Assembly: GCA_001939145.1 (NCBI GenBank)
Contig: LSRX01000130.1
Location: 173,463-237,462 of the forward strand
Length of the DNA: 64,000 bases
Direction: 5' to 3'
Origin: Symbiodinium microadriaticum
Lineage: Eukaryota > Sar > Dinophyceae > Suessiales > Symbiodiniaceae
A program made the position numbers and the translations under genes. A model generated the notes under the pieces. It saw nothing but the letters and a program-made list of their open reading frames with translations, ran no database searches and was not told the origin of the DNA. Positions 56,112 to 64,000 of the stretch are shown one piece after another (the stretch's first letter is position 1; every line of letters starts with the position of its first letter).

Positions 56112-56148
56112 CTAAACTATTAGCTAAAACCCAGAGCGGCTAAGTAGG
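56112..56148 (-). repeat. Right terminal inverted repeat
   Basis: Read inward on the minus strand it begins CCTACTTAGCCGCTCTGGG, identical to the left end for 19 bases, then TTTTAGCTAATAGTTTAG. Confidence 0.85.
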
Positions 56149-56193
56149 TCCGCTGCAAGCTAGGCCAAAAGCAGCTCAAACAGTTCTTGACTT

Positions 56194-56284
56194 CCCATAG
56201 GCCCCTAAGTATTTCCTTTTGTGGGATTATCTTATAGGATTCAAGATACAAACCATAAAAAGGAACTACTTAGGGGCCTATGGG
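56194..56284 (+). mobile_element. MITE family 1, copy C (TT-flanked)
   Basis: 91 bp; ends CCCATAGGCCCCTAAGTATT and complement of CCCATAGGCCCCTAAGTAGT. It is flanked by TT on both sides rather than TA, so the family's 2-bp target duplication may not be restricted to TA. It sits 45 bp outside the right end of the 12-kb element. Confidence 0.8.
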
Positions 56285-56934
56285 TTGCGGTGCTCTTCAG
56301 TCCTTCAAAATCTCGTCGCAGGTGGTCCCGAGCTCGCTTAGCAGAGCCTGCAAATTCTACAGGGTCTAGCCCGAGACACCCAGCTGCCTGCAACAAAACG
56401 GTACTTTACTACGGTCATAATATAGGGCAGGTATCTGAGATTCAAGGAGAGAGCCTAGGATTGCATGGTGTGTGTGTGTGTGTCTGATGATCATGTAAAT
56501 TCTAGGGCTGCGCTCTCGGCATGGCGACAAAGCTGCCCTGTACAGTCTCGTGCTTCTTGTAAGATCAGGCTAACTCTCGTCCGCTCCTGTGCACGAAATT
56601 TTACCTACTGCCCCCACCCCTAAAAGCAACACAGACCATGAACACCCAAAAGCTTACAAACCCGATCTGGGCGATGGGGGCGGGCGGGGAGTTCTGCCTC
56701 GGCTGCGGGCTTGTCCGCATCTCTGACGGGCTTGAGGATGTCCTGGATCTGGGTGCTAAGACTGCGACGACGATGCTGTGGAAACCCGAAACATCCCCCA
56801 ACCCTAAAACCTTTGGGCACATGGTGATGCTCAAGTTCTTCAGGGCCGCAAGGAAGAAGGGCATTCAAGGATCTAGGCTGCAGATCCCCCACAGGCCCTT
56901 CAAAAATGGGTCGAGCCCCAAAGCACCTAAACCC

Positions 56935-57095
56935 TGAACCCCAAACCCTAAACCAAAAACACTTAAACCCAAAACACCTAAACCCAAAACCCTAAACCCA
57001 AAACACCTAAACCCTAAACCCTATACCCAAAACACCTAAACCCGAAACACCTAAACCCAAAACCCTAAACCCTAAACCCAAAACACCTAAACCCC
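56935..57095. repeat. Variant telomere-like array with CCCAAAACACCTAAA units
   Basis: The usual CCCTAAA is mixed with a 14-15 base composite unit CCCAAAACACCTAAA, repeated about six times. This is amplification of a mutated telomere-like dimer. Confidence 0.75.
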
Positions 57096-57205
57096 ATTAT
57101 AGCAGATTTTCTTCGTAAGCCCCAAATGTTTTGGCCCCAAAACAAGGCCCGGTCCTTGGACTTCTGAGAGATCTTCTTCAAGACGTCCGTGATGCCTCCT
57201 AGGTC

Positions 57206-57303
57206 TTATTTTGATGGTCAAGGGCCAAATTTAGGGTTTAGGGTTTAGGGTTCAGGGTTTAGGGTTTTGGGTTTAGGGTTTATTGTGATGGTCAAGGGCC
57301 AAA
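57206..57303. repeat. Telomere-like tract between 24-bp direct repeats
   Basis: 57206-57229 and 57280-57303 are the same 24 bases with one T/G difference; the shared core is GATGGTCAAGGGCCAAA. The 50 bases between are TTTAGGG units with two variants. It is the clearest target-duplicated telomere-like insertion in the window. Confidence 0.88.
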
Positions 57304-58338
57304 CATGGAACAAAGGCTGAAGGTTTAGGGTTTCGGGATTTAAGGCTGAGGGTTTCAAATTCGGGACTCAGGGCACGCACGGCCGCAGATTGCAGCTGCC
57401 CCGATAAACCCTAAACGTTGCAAGCCTTCCAGTCTGAACTCTGCCATGGCCTTCTACCCGACAGGTTCGGGACGCCCAGGGTTCAGGTAAGTACTTACAG
57501 GTCTTGGTTTGGGGTTTGGGCTTCAATTCGCCGGTGTCGCAGGGTTTCGGCCCACGAAAGGCAGAACCATAGCCAACACATGTGTGAAGCTCCCGATTTG
57601 CCGGACCAACAAAACCCTGCTGCGCAGCTTGCCGCAATGTGCACCTAAACCCTGAACTCCTGAACCCTTTTTCCTTGAGGGGCTGGAGTGCACATGCACT
57701 CATGCCCGCCCCAAGCCGTGAACCCTGAACCCTGAAACCGTACACCCGGCTCGCCGAGTCTCTCGCTGACTCTGTCTCTCTGCTTTTTTTGTCCCGACCC
57801 GTCTCCCTGGTTAAACCCGCTTGCAGGGATCCGACGCCCGGCACGCCCGCAGAAATCATAATCATTAACGCTTGCAGAACTCCAAAGCGTAGAGTTTGAA
57901 GTTGTGGCTCCGCGTCAGCAGCTCGCAAATGTATCTAACAACATTATCAACGCTGGAACCATCACACTGAGATTTGGGGCGTGGAGTGGGGGAGGGGCAG
58001 TGTGCACGAGACTCGAAAGCCATAAGGATTCCGCAAAACCTCTTTTTGCCAGCTACTCAGGCTCCTGAAGTACTTGTTCACCTATTTGCCCCTGCTAAAA
58101 CGACAATGCCCTCAGGTAGGAAGTCCTACTCAAGCAGGCACCACCCCTCGAAGGAACCTCTAGTACAAAGTGGGGGTTCCCAAACCTGCGGGTAAGGACC
58201 AGAGGATCCTTTTTGAACACCCAGACCTCCGGAAGAATCCAAAAAGTAGAGCCCCCTAACTTGGGACCGAAGCCGCTTAAGGAATCTACGTTTTGGATCC
58301 CGTCAGGGTCTCCGCAACGCAATGAACACATTGGTCTA

Positions 58339-58427
58339 CCCATAGGCCCCTAAGTAGTTCCTTTTATGGCTTATATTTAGAATCCTATAAGGTAATTCCA
58401 GAAAGGAACTACTAAGTAGCCTGTGGG
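58339..58427 (-). mobile_element. MITE family 1, copy D (TA-flanked)
   Basis: 89 bp, with the interior inverted relative to copies A-C. The right end carries two or three changes (AAGTAGCCTGTGGG). Bounded by TA. Confidence 0.8.
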
Positions 58428-58483
58428 TAGTTTTGGCTACCATAGTACTTGAAACCCTACAATGTACTAAACATCTTGGTCTA

Positions 58484-58572
58484 CCCATAGGCCCCTAAGT
58501 AGTTCCTTTTATGGCTTATATTTAGAATCCTATAAGGTAATTCCAGAAAGGAACTACTTAGGGGCCTATGGG
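58484..58572 (-). mobile_element. MITE family 1, copy E (TA-flanked)
   Basis: Interior identical to copy D over about 70 bases and in the same orientation, with both ends intact. Both copies are preceded by TTGGTCTA, so this may be a local segmental duplication rather than two insertions. Confidence 0.82.
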
Positions 58573-60699
58573 TAAAGGCAAAGCCAACAACCAAGCAGCA
58601 CGCCCTTGGCTTTGTCGAAGATGCGCTGCGTCACGTAGAGACGGGACCTGAGCGGATCATGTGCGCCAGGATAGGGATGGAAGGATCTGTTTTTGGTTCG
58701 GGGCGACTATTTCAATGTAGCTATTCTGCAATGCTGTTAGAACTGTGGGTTGAAAGTTTGAGGCCTATGAAGCTTCAGTCTTGTATTTAATGACCCTTTT
58801 CAGCACGGACTGAGGTGTCGGCATGTTGGAACCGACCCTTTCGCAGCTAAACCCAGCAAAGGGCTGCCCGGGGTAGAGTTTCCGGCTTCTCCAAGCACCA
58901 ACCAGGCCGGCCGCAGGGTTAGAGAGAACCGTGCAGAAGACTATACTTTTGCATTTTATAATTATCAATTTTATAATGGTACGTGTTAGATCGTCATATA
59001 TGAAGCCCTTGAGGATGCACCTGTAAGATGTCAAAAACTAGGCCCTGATCCCTGGACCTGCAGCGCCGGTCTGCGCGTACCAAATTCAACACAGCCTGCG
59101 GATCTACGAACAGAATTCGCATTGTTTAGCACTGTCTAGCAGCAGTCTTTTCCGAAAACTTGCTGGCTGCACCTGGTAGCCGCCCACTGTGTCCAATTAC
59201 GTCAAGCCTAAACCTTCTAAGACCCTAGAAACGAAACCGTCCGAGCGCGACACTCCTCCAGACTGGCTTGCACTTCGCGGATGGGCTTCACCTGCAGTGC
59301 CAAAAACGGAGGATTCGACCAAAACGGTTTAGTGTTTAGGGCTTAGGCCCCCCCTGAGCCTGCAGACTAGACACACGACAAGGAGCCATAAGCGCTTGAG
59401 CAAGGGATGCTTCACTTGCGTTTCTGGAATATGTTTTTCCTGTATTCCGCAGATCGCTACTTACCCTTGGGCAGGATACCGGGGACTAGGGAGTCGCGGG
59501 GTCAAAGTCTTAATAAAACATGGAGTCGACGAACGGTATAAACTGTATTTGCTCCGTCAACAAGAGCATGTACGCAGGGCCGTAAGCTGGAGGCTCTGCA
59601 GCTAAGCAGGTATGCTTCTGCCTTCATAAGCTGCCGCATTGGTGGTGGACTCAGGCCAAAATACTGTAGGCAGCTTCTGCCTTGCGGATACTTTTAGCCC
59701 GGGAGACTGATCTCAGGTTCGACAACCCTTTAGATTGCTCTCCTGCAAATCTCACCATAGCGAGACATCGCCAGTACTTCTTCCGAGGATATAGGCGACG
59801 ATGCAGCATCAGAATAAAGGAGTCCCCGCAGATGTTGCGGTATGGCCTGAACCTTTTTGATGCTAGTACCTTGTACGATAACTTCTTTTGAAGATAGGAC
59901 CCGAAACATAAGGTTGGTTGCCCCAAGACAAAACTGCAATGGAGAGTACGGGCAGAATGTTCAAGCCTGGTAAGCCGATGAAGCCGATTGCACATGGCGC
60001 GCCTTGTCCTCCCCTGCAGTCTCCTCAAGAGGAAGAGCGTACTGAAGCAACCTGTTCCAGATTGCAAGCGGAGGACCGCATAAGTGCACAGGGACTCCGG
60101 ACGAACTACGCATCGGATTGTTGAGGCTTCTTCAACGGCCCCCTGGTGGCCCAAAGCCACGGACAAGCAGAATCGCAGTGCTTCCCCCTACACCCTAAAC
60201 CCTATAGGCTAAAGTACATTGTGCGACAACGGGCTTCGCAAGGTTTGGCGGGGTGCTTGCGGTGTCAGTTTAGGGGGAATTGGGGTTCTCTGGTCTGGGG
60301 TGGACATGCAGCACTAACAGGACTTCGGGGGACACACTAAGTCTCTGTTGCAAATTGACGTCTAAACCCTCAACCCTCACATAGTATATACGAAGAACGA
60401 AAGCACTTTAATCGTAGTCCTATAGTACAGCCTTATCTGCTTCGTACCTAGGATTTTACACATGCACATGTGTGTAACACATAGGTATGCGTAGCAACAA
60501 ATGCAGACAGAATGAATTTAGGTGCGCATGCCTAGCAATGTGCTAACATAATGATCGACATACAGAGCCGCACATCCATCCGCACACAGAGTATACACAC
60601 ATACATACCTGCCAACAGTCAACCAACCCACCAGCCAACCTGCCAGCCACGCAAGCAAGCAATCAATCACACCCAAACACAAACAAACAAACAAACACC

Positions 60700-60702
<3 letters not shown>

Positions 60703-60730
<28 letters not shown>
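60703..60730. repeat. (CA)n microsatellite
   Basis: ACACAC tract after AAACAAACAAACAAAC; the flanks are A/C-rich. Confidence 0.9.
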
Positions 60731-62211
60731 GTAACAGCACACAACACCCCCACAAGACTGCTACTGGGCTCCCGACGAAGTGGGGTCCTTGTTCACACGC
60801 GTGCCGTAAGCTGTCGTCGAGCGGGCAGCAGCCTTGGTTAAAGCTACCAAAGCTGCCAGTTCCAATAAAATGGAGCCTGGGCGTCTCCCACTGAGGATGC
60901 TCATGACCGATCGAAATGCCGTTGATGATTCCAAGCACATACCTAAGCTTCTTTATTGTAAAGTGCACGCCTGGCCTTTCACATGCCAGGGCACACATGT
61001 CTACATACAACGGGTGGGAGGCGGCACAGCTTACACCCCGACTTGGTAACTTTGCGGCAGCTTCTCTCAATGCGTTTCGAAGAAATTTCGGCTGCAATCT
61101 GCGCACATCAGGAAGTCATAAAGGAAGCAAGTCGCAAGGATGTCCGAACAAACCTGCTCAGCTTGCGGAAGCATGTCATGTCCGCACAATCTCGACCATG
61201 CATGTAAAGGCTACTGGAGGCTACCTCTTAGGGTTCAGGGTTTATAGGGTTTAAGGAATTAGATGCAAAAAACACATCTAAGTATCAAGTGCGGACACGA
61301 GATAATGTGAACTGAGCCAACGACTCCCAGTGAGAAAAGAAAAAAAAACCCTCAAGCCAATGCTTTGAGAATCCTAGTATAGGGGCATATTATGCTATCG
61401 ACACATCAGGGGCGAAAAGGGAATACTGCTAGTGTAATCTGCCCGATCCTTACATTATGTAGATACTCGTCCTTCCGGAAGACAAGCCTCTTTCAAAGCC
61501 AGCGCGGGACATGCTGGCAAACACCAAAAAACAACACGTCCTAAGCGCGTAAGCTAGAGCTAGGTAGTAAGACCATCACCCTCCAGGCGAAAACTTTCAA
61601 AGGCCCAAACTCTCCAAGACCTATCCCAGACAGCCGCAGCGATTTTTCCATCCAGGCCCATAGCCCAAGATGTCTCATGCATTACCCTGAAACTCGTGCA
61701 GGGAAGCGGAGTCAAATGTCTCCGCATTCACTTTTTTCGGATTAGCCAGGATCCCCCCCCTTTAGCCCCGCGCCAGGGCCTTTAGGGAAGCCTAGATAGA
61801 GCCCGCATGCTCTCCAGCAGTAATTAGCATAAATTGGCGGGTCTTTCGTCTTGATTTCCAAAAAATTATAAACTCTATACCCTAATTGGTCTCTCAAGGA
61901 TCTCTGCAGGGACAGCAGGTTTCGATGCTCAAACGCGCAAAAGGCAGGCATGGCTTTGGGACAAACAGACTCAGACTGGGGCTTTAGAGTTTAGGGATGT
62001 GTAGGGTTCAGTGTTGAATGCTGTCGGCGTGGGGGTCCTGTCTTGGTGTTTCATTGTCATCGGCAAGGCAGGCTGCCAGGTGTCCAGTGTGCCTATGTTC
62101 TGCTACTTACCATGATTTCGAGAAATCCAGGCTGTGATCACGGTACTCGTTTGAGGTACCTGCTCGACCGCTACTGGACATCTGCTTCCTTAAATGTTCA
62201 TATGATGCGAA

Positions 62212-62443
62212 TCAATGCGCTGCCAATTCGTCTTCTTCCTCATCTTGGATGATCTTCTGCAACTTCATCTCACGGTACTTCTTCTTCTCCAGCTCCAGCT
62301 GCTCGTGGCTTAGCTTCTTCATGTGGTCATGATGCGGGGTCTCCGTGACACTGTAATAGTGCCTCAGATGAGGCAGGTGCCTCAATGTGGGTATCTGGCG
62401 GTATAAGGCCAACATGAGGACGTCCACCATAACCACCGTGATC
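62212..62443 (-). CDS. Probable last coding exon of a P2X-like channel: TM2 and cytoplasmic tail
   Basis: After an ACCCAG acceptor the frame reads ITVVMVDVLMLALY, a membrane-spanning segment of the type that ends P2X channels (a hydrophobic run with an Asp). A His/Arg-rich stretch and a charged helical tail (LELEKKKYREMKLQKIIQDE, then EEDEL) precede the stop. It is on the same strand as, and downstream of, the ectodomain-like exon at 63534-63978. I join them because a second membrane helix followed by a cytoplasmic tail is exactly what that exon would need; one connecting exon is still missing. Alternatively it is the tail of another membrane protein. Confidence 0.4.
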
Positions 62444-63533
62444 CTGGGTTCTTGTGGCTCGTTCCAATTTCAAACGTAGGCACGTGATGGAGCTTGTTTC
62501 TTCCTTGTTAACTTAACTGACACATGTTACGCTACGGCCCTTTACCCCTCAAACCCCGGCGAAAACCCTGTAAAGTCATAAAACCCTAAAACGTTCCCTT
62601 GTGGAACCATTTTTCAATCAGCACCCTTCTATGTAGCCGTTAATGCGCGCTAGAAAGAGTCTATCTTAAGAGCTGGCAAGATTCAAAATGCTTGAGCTCC
62701 CTCGTCAACTAGTTATAAGAAGCAACTAAAACTAATCCTTTTGCAGCCTTCCTTTGCGAAGCATTGAAAACAAAAACAATGTGTCCGCAGGCTTCCTTTG
62801 CAAAACATCGGGAAAAAAAAACAAGGTTTCCTCTACAAAGCCCAATGACTTCCAGAGGACACCGAAGATTGCCAAGGTCCGGAAGACGTTCAGCCAACTC
62901 CAGGCTTTGAGACTTCCATGAACCTGCATAGCAAGGTTCAGGGTTTAGGGTCTCTTCTTCACCAACCAGCGCCACCCCAAAAGCTTCAACCTTTTTAGCA
63001 CAGACCTACTATATAAGGCCATAAAGATTACGGTTCTCCCATTGGCGATCTAAGGCAAACGGCGTGTTTTTTTGTCCCCCCTCTCGCGCGGCTACCTCTT
63101 AAGGGTTTCAGGGTCCAAAGTTCCTTTACTAGGAGTTGGGATTAGGGGGCCCTTGAAAATATAGACCTTCTCAATAAGGTCCCTATTAAGAGGGCCATAA
63201 TTAAGTCTAGCTCCTGTAAGGACGCTTCATTAAGGGTCTTCCTCTCATACCACGGGCTGGTTCTGCAGGGGTTCTGTAGCTTTGTTGGGCTTAATTGGGA
63301 TAACCATGGTGCTACAGGGGAGTTGTTTGGGCCTACGGTTTCGGTATTTGGCGCTTTGGGAGTTTCTTCTTCTTGGGGCTCTGTGGTTCAAGGGGCTTCA
63401 TTACTATAGGGGCCTTCATAACTAGAATAGGGTTTTGGGGCCCATTATACTACAATGATTTACTTTATACAGGCCCCTATATTACCAGCTTAGCGGTTCA
63501 AACGGAGGTCTTAGGGCCTGGGGGGCTCGGGCT
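62444..63533. other. Probable intronic interval of the P2X-like gene
   Basis: About 1.1 kb between the two exons, holding a family-2 MITE (63405-63483) and an imperfect inverted repeat (about 63128-63217, arms around ACTAGGAGTTGGGATTAGGG). A short connecting exon must lie here if the gene is intact, but I did not identify it. Confidence 0.35.
63405..63483 (+). mobile_element. MITE-like family 2 copy inside the P2X-like gene
   Basis: Starts TATAGGGGCCTTCATAACTA, contains GAATAGGGTTTTGGGGCCCA, ends ACAGGCCCCTAT. About 79 bp, with a shorter centre than the copy at 26420. It lies just beyond the end of an exon, in the presumed intron. Confidence 0.65.
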
Positions 63534-63978
63534 TCACAAGAGCCCAGGCACATTGACCGAGATGCGAATGCCAGCATGTCGTACGAGCGTGCGCTCGGTA
63601 TCCGAGGAAGAGATGGTCTGCGAGTTCCAGACGTAATCAGTAAGCTTCCTGACAGAATACACATAGCGGGTCCGCAGTTGCAGTTGCGAAAACTGCCCCG
63701 GCGATCCCAGCCAGTAGTCCTGAAGATCATCGTTGGAGTATCTGATATCTACTTGTAAGTAAGTCCCCCACCATCGGCGCGGAAGGTCAGAAACGATTTC
63801 ATCAAGCGATGTGTTGGCGGCACGGAGAAGAATTTCGAGAGAGATGAAGTCCGCGAAACCCGTGCTAAAGCAGGGAGAGTCCTTTTGCGAGGATGTGTTT
63901 CCACAGGGCGGGAAATCTGCATGGCTTGGCAACGAATAGTCGCAGTCTTTTTTGCCTGGATCACATTTCACGACATAC
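63534..63978 (-). CDS. Exon of a P2X-like ATP-gated channel (ectodomain part), continuing out of the window
   Basis: P2X channels are trimeric cation channels with two membrane helices and a large disulphide-bonded ectodomain. After an ATCAG acceptor the frame reads YVVKCDPGKKDCDYS, with further Cys (PPCGN, SPCF), then ADFISLEILLRAANTSLDEI, a G-x2-L-x-VDIRYSN segment, YVYSVRKL, and finally RHAGIRISVNVPG, resembling the strand that leads into TM2 in protist P2X-like proteins. It lacks TM1, which would lie beyond base 64000. The last few codons before the stop are intron read-through. The call rests on remembered family patterns and conserved spacing, not on an alignment. Confidence 0.42.
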
Positions 63979-64000
63979 CTGATTTTGCGTGTGCGAAGGG

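Larger units (their letters stand above)
44201..56148 (+). mobile_element. Candidate 11.95-kb multi-gene DNA transposon with terminal inverted repeats
   Basis: CCTACTTAGCCGCTCTGGG at 44201-44219 is matched exactly, inverted, at 56130-56148; similarity extends inward to about 37 bp (33 matches). Everything the two ends enclose is on one strand: at least six, probably seven, genes, the last encoding a D-D-E transposase-like protein. The right 250 bp is AT-rich with TAACTAGTTA-type motifs, as is the left subterminal region (TTAACTAGTTAG). No target-site duplication can be seen: the flanks are CTTTACTT and TCCGCTGC, sharing at most one T. Compared with known superfamilies, the transposase most recalls CACTA/Tnp2-type proteins, but the gene number is much higher than usual. 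It could also be a cluster of host genes fortuitously flanked by an old element's ends; the exact fit of ends to cluster argues against that. Confidence 0.72.
56285..62208. other. Region of repeats without assembled genes
   Basis: It contains the MITE pair at 58339-58572, telomere-like variants (56935-57095, 57230-57279), a CA repeat (60703-60729) and scattered short frames. On the minus strand at about 56700-56780 a frame with STQIQDILKPVRDADKPAAE looks exon-like, but nothing connects to it. Confidence 0.5.

Noticed and set aside
44201-56148. Maverick/Polinton or integrated-virus interpretation
   Set aside because: No DNA polymerase B, packaging ATPase, protease, capsid or retroviral-type integrase motif is visible in any of the genes.
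44191-56160. Target-site duplication of the 12-kb element
   Set aside because: Flanks CTTTACTT and TCCGCTGC share no more than one T in any register tested, so none is claimed.

Overview
The window looks like nuclear DNA of a dinoflagellate. A symbiodiniacean is possible, but genus cannot be fixed from sequence alone. The reasons are: degenerate plant-type telomere heptamers (TTTAGGG/CCCTAAA) scattered through almost all non-coding DNA; sparse, short-exon genes; probable GC-AG and GA-AG introns, two of them flanked by direct repeats; a run of same-strand genes; and a transposase-like protein of a type I recall from dinoflagellate genomes. No bacterial, organellar or viral gene set is visible.

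Layout. 1-9.7 kb is gene-free, with telomere-like motifs, small inverted-repeat elements and microsatellites. 9.7-10.6 kb holds a two-exon glycolipid-transfer-protein gene (minus strand) with an N-terminal MGNC lipidation signal. 10.7-32.7 kb is mostly repeats: MITE-like elements of several families, telomere-like arrays, microsatellites, a gap of 159 N, and a few isolated exon-like open frames. 32.8-36.5 kb holds exons of an SLC4 (bicarbonate/anion exchanger) gene on the minus strand, without its N-terminal part. 36.6-44.2 kb is again repeats.

44.2-56.15 kb is the highlight. A matched pair of terminal inverted repeats (19 bp perfect, about 33 of 37 bp overall) brackets an 11.95-kb unit. It carries at least six, probably seven, plus-strand genes: a 690-residue protein, a 286-residue protein that starts on the stop codon of the first (TGATG), a Pro/Glu/Trp-rich protein, a 53-residue frame, a protein with two Cys/His clusters, a helical protein ending in a Cys cluster, and a 695-residue D-D-E transposase-like protein. 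The spacers are packed with short hairpins AGCCT-N4-AGGCT that I did not notice elsewhere in the window. I read this as a large multi-gene DNA transposon of unassigned family. The last gene is the likely transposase and the others are accessory proteins of unknown role.

56.2-62.2 kb returns to repeats, including three copies of an 88-91 bp palindromic MITE. At the right edge (62.2-64.0 kb, minus strand) are two exons resembling a P2X-type ATP-gated channel that continues out of the window.

A second theme runs across the window. At five or more sites a short telomere-like tract sits exactly between two copies of a 14-24 bp sequence, as if telomere repeats had been inserted with target duplication.
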